In this document: positions 25,559 through 34,367 of the stretch, piece by piece | Numbering within the stretch: the stretch's first letter is position 1 | Layout: the number at the start of each line of letters is the position of its first letter | Assembly (NCBI RefSeq): GCF_001642725.1 | Contig: NZ_LSUQ01000003.1 | Location: 62,001-126,000 of the forward strand | DNA: 64,000 nucleotides | DNA from: Ferroacidibacillus organovorans | Lineage (GTDB): Bacteria > Bacillota > Bacilli > Alicyclobacillales > SLC66 | Direction: 5' to 3' | Translations under genes and position numbers: made by a program | Notes under the pieces: generated by a model | The model's database searches: none | What the model was told of the DNA's origin: nothing | What the model saw: only the letters and a program-made list of their open reading frames with translations

Positions 25559-26538
25559 AACCGATTCGCTTTGGCATTCTCGGCGCGGCGCGCATTGCCG
25601 CAAACCAGTTAATTCCTGCCATGAGAGACACGCCGGGCGTAGAAGTCACCGCGCTCGCGAGTCGCGATGAGGCGCGAGGTCTCGCATTTGCAAAGAGGTT
25701 TGACATTCCGAATGTATATTCATCGTATGAGGCGCTCCTGCGTGATCCACACATTGATGCTGTCTATATTCCACTGCCGAATCACCTGCACGCTCCGATG
25801 ACCCTGCTGGCGGCAGCGCACGGGAAACACGTTTTGTGTGAGAAGCCGGCTGCGCGAAGCGCGACCGAGGCGGTGCAGATGATCGCCGCATGCCGAGAAC
25901 ATGGTGTGATTTTTCGCGAAGCGTTTATGTATCCGCATCATCATCAGTGGAAGAGGGTCCACGAAATTGTCGCGTCTGGAGAAATCGGCACAATCCGCGC
26001 CGTACACGCCGCGTTCTCTTTTCCGCTAAACCGTGATGTCGACATTCGTCTGAATTCGGAGATGGGAGGCGGCGCGCTCTATGACGTAGGATGCTATGCG
26101 GTGCATGCTGTGCGTACTTTTTTGGGAAAGGAAGAGCCGGAGAGCGTGACGGCGTCAGGTTTTTTTTATGAAGATGGCGTGGTGGATCAGACCATTGTTG
26201 CGATTCTCCAATTTTCAGGAGGGCGCTTTGGCTATCTCGATTGTTCTTTTTCTTTCGCGGATCGTCAACGCGTAGAAATTATCGGAGATCAAGGCTCCAT
26301 CGTCGTACGCTATCCATTTCGCCCAGATAAAGGATCGCCGGATTTGCGCATCGACACACCACACGCTCAGCGCGTGGAGACCTTGGCGCATGACGCGATG
26401 TATCGCGCGATGGTCGAGTCGTTTGCGGATGCGATCCGAACGGGCCGCTCTCTCACGGAGGAAGAAGAGGGAACGATTCAAAACATGATGTGGATGGATT
26501 TGATTTATGATGCTGCAGGAAGGAAGATGAAAGAATAG
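25555..26538 (+). CDS. Gfo/Idh/MocA-family NAD(P)-dependent oxidoreductase
   Basis: 327 residues. The Rossmann nucleotide motif is GILGAARIA, and the EKP motif appears as VLCEKPAARSATEA. The C-terminal alpha/beta domain starts near residue 125 with REAFMYPHHHQW. The family oxidises or reduces sugars, inositols, biliverdin or dihydrodiols. Substrate is not readable from sequence, although FREAFMYPHHHQW is shared with trans-dihydrodiol and glucose-fructose oxidoreductase-like members. It is translationally coupled to the LysR gene upstream. Confidence 0.88.
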   Translation: MKPIRFGILGAARIAANQLIPAMRDTPGVEVTALASRDEARGLAFAKRFDIPNVYSSYEALLRDPHIDAVYIPLPNHLHAPMTLLAAAHGKHVLCEKPAARSATEAVQMIAACREHGVIFREAFMYPHHHQWKRVHEIVASGEIGTIRAVHAAFSFPLNRDVDIRLNSEMGGGALYDVGCYAVHAVRTFLGKEEPESVTASGFFYEDGVVDQTIVAILQFSGGRFGYLDCSFSFADRQRVEIIGDQGSIVVRYPFRPDKGSPDLRIDTPHAQRVETLAHDAMYRAMVESFADAIRTGRSLTEEEEGTIQNMMWMDLIYDAAGRKMKE

Positions 26539-26608
26539 TCGTTAGTACAAGACATAAATGCATGCGTCTTGAATCTTGTCGATGAGTGGTTTGGAGAGGG
26601 TGAGAAAC

Positions 26609-27115
26609 GTGGTTGAAAATGAACAGTTGGAGATGAATTCTACGTCGCCAGACTCTGATGAACGACAGGAGTCCAATATGATTCGGGATTTTTTACGCAG
26701 AATAAGAAATTGGATTCGCCAAGGTCTAAACAGAATAGGAAATAAGATCCGCCAAATTAATGGGTGGATTTCGGAGCGACTCTCGAATTGGCTAGCGACC
26801 ATGTGGACGTTCTGGATCTTAACGTTACTGATTGTTTCGACGCTGCTGATCCAGCTTCCGAATGGAGCGCAGGGCTGGATTCTCTTTGTCGTATCCGTGT
26901 TCTTTCAGGGTGTTGCTCTTCCGGTGCTGGCGCTTGTCAGCAACCGTCAGGGCGATCGAATGGAGTCCGTTTTGCGCGAGACGCACGACGTGGTTCTCGA
27001 TGAATTGCGTGAGCTTCGCGCCATGCACGAAGAATTGGCCGCGCGAAACAACGACCTGCTTGCGCGTTTTGAAAGGCTGTCTTCTGTAGAAGCGAAGATC
27101 GACAAAGACGCATAA
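26609..27115 (+). CDS. two-TM protein with C-terminal coiled coil, unknown function
   Basis: 168 residues. An acidic disordered head (ENEQLEMNSTSPDSDERQES) is followed by an Arg-rich amphipathic segment (IRDFLRRIRNWIRQGLNRIG). Two membrane helices (about residues 72-92 and 98-120) and a charged coiled coil (RMESVLRETHDVVLDELREL onward) complete it. The layout resembles small two-TM families related to low-affinity iron permease, but I cannot name it. Earlier starts at 26576 (TTG) and 26582 (ATG) lack a ribosome-binding site; the GTG at 26609 follows GAGAGGGTGAG. Confidence 0.55.
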   Translation: MVENEQLEMNSTSPDSDERQESNMIRDFLRRIRNWIRQGLNRIGNKIRQINGWISERLSNWLATMWTFWILTLLIVSTLLIQLPNGAQGWILFVVSVFFQGVALPVLALVSNRQGDRMESVLRETHDVVLDELRELRAMHEELAARNNDLLARFERLSSVEAKIDKDA

Positions 27116-27156
27116 ATGCGCTGTGCCGATCTTCGCAAGATGACCTTCCGCTTTCT

Positions 27157-28386
27157 TTAGTTGGCAATCGCCTGCGCCTCAATAGAACTCGCGGGGCCAA
27201 AGAATTCGAAGGTAATGTTCTCCTGTTTTACGCCAAGTTTGGTGAGCAAATGATACATCGCACGCATGAATGGCTCTGGACCACAGATGAAAAAGAGACC
27301 TTCAGGGTGGAAGCCAGCTTCGCGCAGGACATCTGCGGTGATGTAGCCTTTTGCGTCGAATTGTTTATCGCGTTCATCGCGATCTGTAGGACGCTCATAT
27401 ACGACACGTTTGGTCAAATGAGTCAAGCGCTCCGCCAGTTGCTCGGATTCTTCTGCAAAGGCATGGACATCGCCGTTTAGCGCGGCGTGGATCCAAACGA
27501 TGTGGCGCTCGCTCGCTTGGTCTGCCGCAGTGTTCATATAACTCATAAAGGGAGTCATGCCGACGCCGCCACTGAGCAGCGTGAGCGGCTGCGTGTTTTC
27601 TGGGATGATAAATTCGCCTGCTGGAGCGGCGACTTCGACGGTGTCACCGACGGACAGGCTGTGGATGTAACGAGAAATTAAACCGCCGGGTGTGGTGTCT
27701 CGTTCGTCTTCCCGCTTGACGCTGATTCGATAGTAGGATTTGTTTGGACTGTCAGACAAGCTGTAGTGACGCATTTGCGCGTAATCGACACCAGGCGCTT
27801 TCAGTTGGAGAGTCAGGTACTGTCCAGGTTGAAACGCGGCAATCGACTTTTGATCAAGCGGTTCAAGATAAAATGAATCGATGACATCACTCTCTTTGAT
27901 ACGTCGCGTGATGCGGAAGCTGCGCAAACCCTCCCAACCGCCAGGTTGTTCTGCCGCTGCCTCATACAGTTCTTTTTCAACGTCGATGAATGCTTGTGCA
28001 ATGATTCCGTACGCTTCGGCCCATGCGGAGATAATCTCATCAGTCGCATTCTCCTGAAGAACATCACGCATCGCACCGAGCAAATGTTCGCCGACAATTG
28101 GGTAGTGGGCAGGCAGTACGCCGAGACTGCGGTGTTTTGCGCCGATTTGTTTGACAACCGGGATGATCGTATCGAGTTTTTCAATATGAACGGCTGCAGC
28201 GTAAACGGCGTTTGCAAGCGCAGCTTGTTGGCGCCCTTGACGCTGATTGTTGATGTTAAAGACATTGAGAAGTTCTGGGTGCGCCTCAAACAGCCGCTCG
28301 TAAAAACGACGCGTGATCGCTTCTCCGTGCACTTCAAGTACAGGAACAGTCGCTTTGATGATAGCGATGGTTTTTTCTTGCAACAT
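27157..28386 (-). CDS. hmp: flavohemoglobin, nitric oxide dioxygenase
   Basis: 409 residues. The globin domain (1-150) includes FNINNQRQGRQ and the proximal-His region GAKHRSLGVLPAHYPIVGEHL. The ferredoxin-reductase-like part has FAD-binding RHYSLSDSP and NAD-binding GGVGMTPFMSY and FICGPEPFM. It converts NO and O2 to nitrate with NAD(P)H in the cytoplasm. Starts upstream of 28386 are in frame, but AAGGTGATTATC precedes this ATG and MLQEKTIAIIK matches the family start. It is divergent from nsrR, the expected repressor. Confidence 0.95.
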   Translation of the reverse strand: MLQEKTIAIIKATVPVLEVHGEAITRRFYERLFEAHPELLNVFNINNQRQGRQQAALANAVYAAAVHIEKLDTIIPVVKQIGAKHRSLGVLPAHYPIVGEHLLGAMRDVLQENATDEIISAWAEAYGIIAQAFIDVEKELYEAAAEQPGGWEGLRSFRITRRIKESDVIDSFYLEPLDQKSIAAFQPGQYLTLQLKAPGVDYAQMRHYSLSDSPNKSYYRISVKREDERDTTPGGLISRYIHSLSVGDTVEVAAPAGEFIIPENTQPLTLLSGGVGMTPFMSYMNTAADQASERHIVWIHAALNGDVHAFAEESEQLAERLTHLTKRVVYERPTDRDERDKQFDAKGYITADVLREAGFHPEGLFFICGPEPFMRAMYHLLTKLGVKQENITFEFFGPASSIEAQAIAN

Positions 28387-28432
28387 GATAATCACCTTTC
28401 TGTGGCGGAGTTCGACACGCGACACAAAAAGT

Positions 28433-28462
28433 AGTATATCAAATGCATGTTTTATAGTGCAA
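28433..28462 (-). promoter_or_regulatory. hmp promoter with candidate NsrR operator
   Basis: On the minus strand there is a -35 TTGCAC (28462-28457), 18-base spacer and -10 TATACT (28438-28433). The spacer contains AAACATGCATTT (28452-28441), a near-palindrome that resembles NsrR half-sites (AAGATGCATTT-like). Binding there would block RNA polymerase. The assignment is by similarity and position. Confidence 0.55.
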
Positions 28463-28532
28463 CCTTAGTTGGTGACGAATCGTTCACAACAAATGAGCTA
28501 AATTCGCATTTACAGAGGAAGGTGAGTCGTCG

Positions 28533-28982
28533 ATGAACTTGACGCTTTTTACAGATTACTCTTTGAGAACATTGATCTATCTAGGAAGTTTAGAAGGGCA
28601 GCAAAAGGCCAGTGTCGAGCAGATCGCAAAAGCGTATGGCATTTCCCATCACCATCTGGTGCGCGTCGGGCAACGTCTCGCAAAGTTAGGGCTCATCAAA
28701 ACGCTGCGGGGGCGCAATGGCGGCATTGAACTCGCCAAAGAGCCAGCCGATATTTCAATCGGCTGGCTCGTGCGGGAACTTGAAGATAACATGAACTTGG
28801 TCGACTGTTTTTCAGGCGAACAGATGTGTGCGATTCAAGGGGCGTGCGGCCTTCAAGGCATGCTCGCAGCGGCTCTTCACGCATATCTTCAAGTTCTTGA
28901 CCGGTATACGCTGGCCGATGTGATTCGCAATCGTTCAGCGATCGCCAAGCTGTTCGCAGACGCGTCAGAATGGCCGTCGTAG
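28533..28982 (+). CDS. nsrR: NsrR, Rrf2-family nitric-oxide-sensing repressor
   Basis: 149 residues. The Rrf2 winged helix has LFTDYSLRTLIYLG and RVGQRLAKLGLIKTLRGRNGGIELA. Cluster cysteines are Cys92, Cys99 and Cys105 (CFSGEQMC...C), the spacing of NsrR proteins, where they hold a 4Fe-4S cluster destroyed by NO. It is divergent from hmp across 146 bases. GAGGAAGGTGAG lies upstream of the ATG. Repression of hmp is inferred from orientation and the candidate operator. Confidence 0.93.
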   Translation: MNLTLFTDYSLRTLIYLGSLEGQQKASVEQIAKAYGISHHHLVRVGQRLAKLGLIKTLRGRNGGIELAKEPADISIGWLVRELEDNMNLVDCFSGEQMCAIQGACGLQGMLAAALHAYLQVLDRYTLADVIRNRSAIAKLFADASEWPS

Positions 28983-28985
28983 CGA

Positions 28986-30227
28986 TTAGCCGACGACAGG
29001 GCCGCTGCCGTTTCCTTGAATCTGAAGCGGCGGCAAATTGCTCAGTTTATCTGTGAGCACCAGTTTTTTTGACCCGCGGTAAATGGTCACTTGCACATCT
29101 TGGCCAGGCATGTAGTTTGCCAGGATGTTCTGTAGGCTCGTCAAACCTGTGACTTTCTTTCCGTTCACGGCGACGATGATGTCCCCGTGCTGAATTCCGG
29201 CCGCTTTTGCGTTCGGATTGTCTGTCGCGTCGACCCATACTCCGTAAGTAACGGGTACGTTTGGTGAGTAATAGCTAGGAATATTTGACAGAGATGCGCC
29301 AGAAATGCCGAGTGCCGCGTGTTGCGCATGGCCAGATGTCAGGATTTGATTGACGATCTTTTTCACTGTATTAATCGGAATGGCGAATCCCATGCCGGAA
29401 AAGTTTTGGGCGGCGATCTTGCTGCTCGCAATGCCGACAACCTGTCCGAGAATGTTTAAGACAGGACCGCCACTGTTACCTGGGTTAATCGCTGCATCTG
29501 TTTGCAAAACGGTTTCGTTGCCGAGCGTTTGTCCAGTCAATTCATCTTGCACGGGCATCGTGCGCTGTGTCGCGCTGATGATTCCAGCGGTTGCAGTATC
29601 AGCGAACTGTAGTCCGGCTGGATTGCCAATGACGACATCTGGTTCACCGACCTGCAGCGTGTTTGAATTTCCGAGGACGGCGACATTCGCTGCGGTGATG
29701 TCTGACGCAGGAACCTTGAGGACGGCCAGGTCGGTGTATGGATCGGTGCCAACGACGCTTGCAATCACTCGTTTGCGCTGATCGATCACGACTTGCACTT
29801 GGTTTGCGCCTTCGACGACGTGGTTGTTGGTGACAATGTAACCGGCGGAACTGATGATGACGCCGGAGCCGATCGCTGCTTCTTGAAGGCTCATCCCCAC
29901 ACCGTTTGCATTTGGTTGATTTTGCATGTTTAAAACGCCAACGACAGTCGGGGTTGCTTTTTTTACGGTGCTGACAATTCCGTCTGACACGGAAACGTTG
30001 ACCGTTTGTGTCGCGGCAGGTGGTGTTGTATAGCTCATGTTAGCAATCGCTTGCGCGGATTTTGAATTGTTGAGGGTCGCTGCCTGGGTAGTGTTGACAA
30101 GGTTTGTTGTGAGCAACGTTGATCCAGCGCCAATGGATGCGGACAAAACCGTCAATGCGATGACTGCAGAGAGTGGAACGCGGCGCTTAACGCGACGGCG
30201 AAGTTTGCGATACGTAGACTGACTCAT
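28986..30227 (-). CDS. htrA: HtrA-like membrane-anchored serine protease with PDZ domain
   Basis: 413 residues. An N-terminal anchor (about residues 19-40) is followed by a linker and a trypsin-like domain. The triad is His in VTNNHVVEGA, Asp in YTDLAVLKV and Ser in NPGNSGGPVL. One PDZ domain follows, with VWVDATDNPNAKAAGIQHGDIIVAVNGK. HtrA/DegP-type proteases degrade misfolded exported proteins. AGGGGAG precedes the ATG. No CssRS-type two-component system is directly adjacent. The gene converges with nsrR with only three bases between the stops. Confidence 0.93.
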   Translation of the reverse strand: MSQSTYRKLRRRVKRRVPLSAVIALTVLSASIGAGSTLLTTNLVNTTQAATLNNSKSAQAIANMSYTTPPAATQTVNVSVSDGIVSTVKKATPTVVGVLNMQNQPNANGVGMSLQEAAIGSGVIISSAGYIVTNNHVVEGANQVQVVIDQRKRVIASVVGTDPYTDLAVLKVPASDITAANVAVLGNSNTLQVGEPDVVIGNPAGLQFADTATAGIISATQRTMPVQDELTGQTLGNETVLQTDAAINPGNSGGPVLNILGQVVGIASSKIAAQNFSGMGFAIPINTVKKIVNQILTSGHAQHAALGISGASLSNIPSYYSPNVPVTYGVWVDATDNPNAKAAGIQHGDIIVAVNGKKVTGLTSLQNILANYMPGQDVQVTIYRGSKKLVLTDKLSNLPPLQIQGNGSGPVVG

Positions 30228-30401
30228 CGAGATTCTCCCCTATCCTATTGATAAGCTTGAGACTATCGTACGTCTTCATTCTTGCAAAAAGCTTGAAAAA
30301 TGGTCTTTTGGCCCAAAAATATACGATTAGACACTAAAAATTCATAAATAGCGCACGAAGTTGAGCAATGATAGCGCTGAAAAATTATTTCTTTCAGGTA
30401 G
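30228..30401. other. AT-rich divergent intergenic region, htrA side
   Basis: 174 AT-rich bases between the htrA start and the LacI promoter. They must carry the htrA promoter on the minus strand. I see no convincing hexamer pair, riboswitch or small gene. Confidence 0.5.
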
Positions 30402-30430
30402 TTGACAAATAGATTACAAAAATGTACTGT
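30402..30430 (+). promoter_or_regulatory. promoter of the LacI/CUT2 sugar operon
   Basis: A perfect -35 TTGACA (30402-30407), a 17-base spacer and -10 TACTGT (30425-30430). The operator TAAACGTTTA begins 13 bases after the -10, around or just past the start site, where repressor would block transcription. Confidence 0.65.
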
Positions 30431-30442
30431 TGGAAACATAGT

Positions 30443-30452
30443 TAAACGTTTA
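30443..30452. promoter_or_regulatory. LacI-type operator O1, TAAACGTTTA
   Basis: A perfect 10-bp palindrome with the central CG typical of LacI/GalR-family operators. It lies between the promoter and the start of the LacI gene. A longer perfect copy (GTAAACGTTTAC) occurs at 31431-31442. Confidence 0.65.
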
Positions 30453-30481
30453 CTTTTTTAATGGATGAAGAGAGATGACTC

Positions 30482-31489
30482 ATGGAGCGCAAATCTTCAG
30501 CAACTCTCCACGATGTTGCGCGAGAAGCGAACGTATCGATTGCCACAGTCTCGCATGTCATTAACAATTCACGCGTGGTGAAAGCGTCTACACGAGCGCG
30601 TGTTGAGGCGGCGATTCAGATGATCGGCTATCGACACAATATGGTTGCTCGTGAGCTTAAGATGGGGTCCTCTGGTCTGATTGGCGTCTTGATTGTCGAT
30701 TACAATCCGTTTTATACAGACGTCCTTCGCGGAATCGAAAAACGACTTGAAACGATGGGGTACAAGTTTGTAGTGGCAAGTACGGGTGAACAGTGGGAGC
30801 GTCAGCGCGAACTGATTCATTTGATGGTAGCGCGCCGAATGCAAGGCATACTGATCGCACCGGTGGCAGGATTTGATGCAGAGTATGTTTTACGTTATGT
30901 GCCTGAGCAATGTCCAGTCATTCTGTTTGATCGTGAGGTTAGTGGATTACCTTCTGTCACCTCAGAGACGCGCGATGCAACAAAGCGCCTGGCTGAACAC
31001 CTTGTAGATCACGGGCATCGTCACGTTGGGATGATTCTTTCAACGGATGAAATCTCGACCATGCGGGATCGTCAATTCGGCATGGAAGAGGCGTGCAGGG
31101 AATTTTCATTAAAGCTCTCTATGGAGCGGACTTCTCCGGATGATCGCGGAGGTTACGAAGCAACGCGGAAATTGTTCAGTCGCTTTGCGCGAGAAGACCA
31201 ACCGGATGTCGTCTTTGCGGCAAACAATGTAATGCTGCTTGGCGTCCTGAGATATATGAAAGAGTATGGATTTTCTATTGGAAAAAACCGAGCGGTAGTC
31301 GGCTTCGATGATCAGATCTGGTGTGAGGTGTTTGAACCTCCAATCACCGTGCTTGATCAAAACGCGTACGGCATGGGGGAAGCGGCGGTTGATTTATTGC
31401 AAGCTGCGCTGCATGGGGAAGCGGTTACAAGTAAACGTTTACCTGTGCGTCTGACGATAAGGAGGTCATGTGGATGCCCAATGGAGTGA
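30482..31489 (+). CDS. LacI/GalR-family repressor of the sugar ABC operon
   Basis: 335 residues. The helix-turn-helix is TLHDVAREANVSIATVSHVINNS and the hinge helix is near ARELKMGSSGLIGV. The ligand domain is of periplasmic-binding-protein type, with LFDREVSGLPSV. It heads an operon with ABC ATPase, permease and binding protein, and probably senses their substrate. The 3' end of the gene contains the perfect palindrome at 31431-31442, and its last 16 bases overlap the ATPase gene. The ATG follows GAAGAGAG. Confidence 0.92.
   Translation: MERKSSATLHDVAREANVSIATVSHVINNSRVVKASTRARVEAAIQMIGYRHNMVARELKMGSSGLIGVLIVDYNPFYTDVLRGIEKRLETMGYKFVVASTGEQWERQRELIHLMVARRMQGILIAPVAGFDAEYVLRYVPEQCPVILFDREVSGLPSVTSETRDATKRLAEHLVDHGHRHVGMILSTDEISTMRDRQFGMEEACREFSLKLSMERTSPDDRGGYEATRKLFSRFAREDQPDVVFAANNVMLLGVLRYMKEYGFSIGKNRAVVGFDDQIWCEVFEPPITVLDQNAYGMGEAAVDLLQAALHGEAVTSKRLPVRLTIRRSCGCPME
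31431..31442. promoter_or_regulatory. second LacI-type operator O2 inside the regulator gene
   Basis: GTAAACGTTTAC, a perfect 12-bp palindrome 32 bases before the ATPase start and about 990 bp downstream of the promoter operator. Its core is identical to O1. Repressor bound to both could loop the DNA or block elongation. Confidence 0.55.
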
Positions 31490-32241
31490 GTTCACCTTAC
31501 GTACTACAGGCGCAGGGAATCTCCAAAAATTACGGCAAGATCCAGGCGCTTGCTGCTGTCGATTTTGCTATCGGGGCGGGCGAAGTCGTGGGACTTGTTG
31601 GTGACAATGGCGCAGGGAAATCGACGCTCATCAAAGTGTTGTCGGGTGCGATTATGCCTGATGCGGGGGAACTCCAATTAAAAGGAGAAAACGTTCGCCT
31701 GAAGTCTCCGGCAGATGCGCGACGCCGTGGCATTGAAACGGTCTATCAGGATCTCTCGCTCGCGCCACATTTGACGATCGCTGACAATTTATTTCTCGGC
31801 CGCGAGATGTTTCATTCCAACTTTAGCAGGATGTTCGGCGTCCTGAATCGCAAGCACATGATGGAGCGTGCGCAGCAGATTCTCGATGAGCTTCACGTGA
31901 CAGTGCGGTCGATGAAGTCGTCAATCGCTGAACTTTCGGGTGGTCAGCGTCAAGCGGTTGCCGTCGCGCGCGCCGTGCTTTGGGGCGATAGTATGATCAT
32001 CCTTGATGAGCCCACGAATCACTTGGGAGTAGAAGAAGTTGAGATGGTGTTAAACCTGATTCGCCGTGTGCGAGAACGGGGAATTCCAGTTGTTTTCATC
32101 AGTCACACCCTTCCACACGTGCTTGAAGTGACCGATCGCATTGAAGTGATGTTTTTGGGGCGTAAAGTAAAATCATTGATCACGAAGGACACCACATTGG
32201 ATGAAGTGATCGCGTATATCACAGGATCGCGCGTAGCGTGA
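31474..32241 (+). CDS. sugar ABC transporter ATPase, single-domain CUT2 type (FrcA-like)
   Basis: 255 residues with one ABC domain. Walker A is GDNGAGKST, Q-loop YQDLSLAPHL, signature LSGGQRQAVAVARA, Walker B MIILDEPTN and H-loop VFISHTL. RbsA-type ATPases of this transporter class have two ABC domains (about 500 residues), while FrcA of the fructose system has one; this is the one-domain form. AAGGAGGT precedes the ATG at 31474. An in-frame ATG at 31468 is too close to it. It powers the permease encoded directly downstream. Confidence 0.9.
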   Translation: MPNGVSSPYVLQAQGISKNYGKIQALAAVDFAIGAGEVVGLVGDNGAGKSTLIKVLSGAIMPDAGELQLKGENVRLKSPADARRRGIETVYQDLSLAPHLTIADNLFLGREMFHSNFSRMFGVLNRKHMMERAQQILDELHVTVRSMKSSIAELSGGQRQAVAVARAVLWGDSMIILDEPTNHLGVEEVEMVLNLIRRVRERGIPVVFISHTLPHVLEVTDRIEVMFLGRKVKSLITKDTTLDEVIAYITGSRVA

Positions 32242-33263
32242 GTGTCACAGAGGGAGGTGCGCCAATAAGGGTGAAACAACAGCTGCCTTTGCAAAGACGC
32301 GGCACATGGCTGCAGGATTTAGGCGATTGGTGGACATTTTTGATTCTCATTCTTCTTGTCATCATCTTTTCCATTACAGCGCCAGGGTTTGCCACAGGTC
32401 AGAACTTCGTCAGCACGACCGTAAGCGCGTCAAATACAGTCATCCTGGCAATCGCAGAAACGTTTGTCATCATTACCGGAGGCATTGACCTTTCTGTTGG
32501 CGCGATTCTCGGTCTGTCCGGAATTGTGGGAGCAACGGTCATGCAAAACATGATGGTTCACGGTGACATGCCTGCGCTGATTCTTGGCGTGCTCGCAGGT
32601 CTTGGCACAGGGATTGTGGCAGGCGCCGTCAACGGGTTTGTCATCTCGTTCATGGAGATTACTCCGTTTATTGCAACGCTCGGCATGCTTGGCATCGGAA
32701 CGGGACTGACGTATCTCGTTTCAAACGGGACAGACATCGTGAATATTCCGCCTGAGTTGTCCACGTTTGGCGATGCAGTTCTCTTTAACTTTCTTGGGAT
32801 TCCAGCCTTGCTCGCGCTGGTTCTGCTGTTGCTCGCCTGGTTTTTTCTGACCAAGACACGGTTTGGAAAATACACATACGCGATTGGCAGCAATGCAGAA
32901 GGTACGCGGCGGTCAGGGGTTAATGTCAAAGCTCATCTTTTTAAGATCTACACGCTTTCCGGTTTGCTCAGCGGTTTTGCAGGTGTTCTCATTGTCGCAC
33001 GTCTCGCGACAGGGTCACCGCTTGAGGGAACCAATGATGAGTTAAATGCGATTGCGTCCGTCGTCATCGGGGGCGCCAGTCTCTTTGGTGGTCGCGGAAC
33101 GCTGTTTGGGTCGACGGTTGGCGCGCTTGTCATCTCCGTGCTTGTGTCGGGGCTTGTCATCATGGGTGTTCAACCGTATTGGCAGCAAGTGACCATTGGG
33201 GTGATCATCATCCTCGCGGTCTATGTGGATCAGCGCAGGTATCGCAACCGTGTGCTGAAGTAG
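32238..33263 (+). CDS. sugar ABC transporter permease, ribose/fructose (CUT2) type
   Basis: 341 residues and eight to ten membrane segments. The conserved EAA-like region is ITGGIDLSVGAILGLSG, and GANAEGTRRSG-type motif appears as GSNAEGTRRSGVNV with GFAGVLIVARLATGSP. This places it with RbsC/FrcB permeases. The GTG at 32238 overlaps the ATPase stop by four bases. A later GTG at 32271 is an alternative start, because GGGAGG lies between the two. It forms the channel for the sugar delivered by the next gene product. Confidence 0.88.
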   Translation: MSVTEGGAPIRVKQQLPLQRRGTWLQDLGDWWTFLILILLVIIFSITAPGFATGQNFVSTTVSASNTVILAIAETFVIITGGIDLSVGAILGLSGIVGATVMQNMMVHGDMPALILGVLAGLGTGIVAGAVNGFVISFMEITPFIATLGMLGIGTGLTYLVSNGTDIVNIPPELSTFGDAVLFNFLGIPALLALVLLLLAWFFLTKTRFGKYTYAIGSNAEGTRRSGVNVKAHLFKIYTLSGLLSGFAGVLIVARLATGSPLEGTNDELNAIASVVIGGASLFGGRGTLFGSTVGALVISVLVSGLVIMGVQPYWQQVTIGVIIILAVYVDQRRYRNRVLK

Positions 33264-33309
33264 GTTTCCTGACGGTAGTGCGATTTTATATAAACAGGGG
33301 GTTTCTACA

Positions 33310-34311
33310 TTGAATTTGAAAAAGGTTGGCGCCGTAGTCAGCAGCATCTCGCTGCTCGCCTCACTTGCCGCAGTTGCACCTGCTTTTGCACACGGTGCGA
33401 AAACCGCATCTCACGTCGTAAAGCATGCCAAAAGCAAGCCGATTGTCATCGGTTTTGTACCCGGTGTGACTACGGACCCATTCTTTATTAGCATGGAGTA
33501 CGGCGCGCAGATGGAAGCCAAAAGGCTCGGAGTACAGTTGGTCTATGAAGGCGGAGTGACGTACAGCCCGTCCAATCAGACCCCGTATGTTAACGCGATG
33601 GTTGCGCGCAAAGTTTCGGCACTCGCAATTGCACCGACCGATTTGCAAGCAATGATTCCGCCGATTCGTAACGCGGTTAAATCAAAAATTCCTGTGATCA
33701 CGGTTGATTCCACGATCAGCGATACGGCACTGCTCGCATCGCGCATCACATCGAACAATGCGCAGGGCGGTGCTGCCGCTGCCGACTTTATTGGCGGCTT
33801 TGCAAGAGGCAAGGGGGTCGTTGCCATTCTCTCGCCATCGCCAGGAATTTCGACAGACAAAGCGCGTGTCGCTGGATTCACGGCAGAGCTTAAGAAAAAA
33901 TATCCACATATGCAAGTGGTCGTCGAGTATGATAATGAACAGAGCACGCAAGCAATTCAATTGGCGCAAGACCTGTCGCTGCGCTTTGGCAATAAACTCG
34001 TCGGTATCTTCGGAACTGATGACACGTCAGCGTCTGGCGCCGCTGAAGGAATTCGGGCGTCTGGCAAACTCGGTAAAGTGAAAATCGTCGGCTATGACGC
34101 AGAACCGGCGGAGGTTCAGGATCTGAAACAGGGCCTAATTTCAGCGCTGATCGCACAAAAACCGATGGAAGAAGGCATGCTGGCGGTTCAATATGCGGTT
34201 GCCGCCGCGAAAGGGCAGAAAGTGACGAAGTTTGTCCAGCTTGCTAATGTTACGATTACCAAGGCGAATCTCGCGAAAAATGCACAGTGGGAGTATCGCT
34301 CCACGATATAA
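33310..34311 (+). CDS. sugar-binding protein of the CUT2 transporter
   Basis: 333 residues from a TTG with GGGGG 8 bases upstream. A signal peptide (to about APAFA, residue 27) is followed by the ribose-binding-protein fold: KPIVIGFVPGVTTDPFF, VARKVSALAIAPTDLQAM, PVITVDSTI and VKIVGYDAEPAEVQDLKQG. There is no lipobox cysteine, unusual in a Gram-positive, so retention at the membrane needs another explanation such as an uncleaved signal or capture by the permease. The sugar is not readable; no kinase or isomerase gene is in the operon. Confidence 0.88.
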   Translation: MNLKKVGAVVSSISLLASLAAVAPAFAHGAKTASHVVKHAKSKPIVIGFVPGVTTDPFFISMEYGAQMEAKRLGVQLVYEGGVTYSPSNQTPYVNAMVARKVSALAIAPTDLQAMIPPIRNAVKSKIPVITVDSTISDTALLASRITSNNAQGGAAAADFIGGFARGKGVVAILSPSPGISTDKARVAGFTAELKKKYPHMQVVVEYDNEQSTQAIQLAQDLSLRFGNKLVGIFGTDDTSASGAAEGIRASGKLGKVKIVGYDAEPAEVQDLKQGLISALIAQKPMEEGMLAVQYAVAAAKGQKVTKFVQLANVTITKANLAKNAQWEYRSTI

Positions 34312-34334
34312 TTCGCAACTCGATTCAAACGATT

Positions 34335-34367
34335 GCCGCGCCCGAGGGGGTGCGGCCTTTTTTTTTT
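34335..34367 (+). terminator. intrinsic terminator of the sugar ABC operon
   Basis: GCCGCGCCC (34335-34343) pairs with GGGTGCGGC (34348-34356), one G-T wobble, loop GAGG, followed by a run of ten T. Confidence 0.92.
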
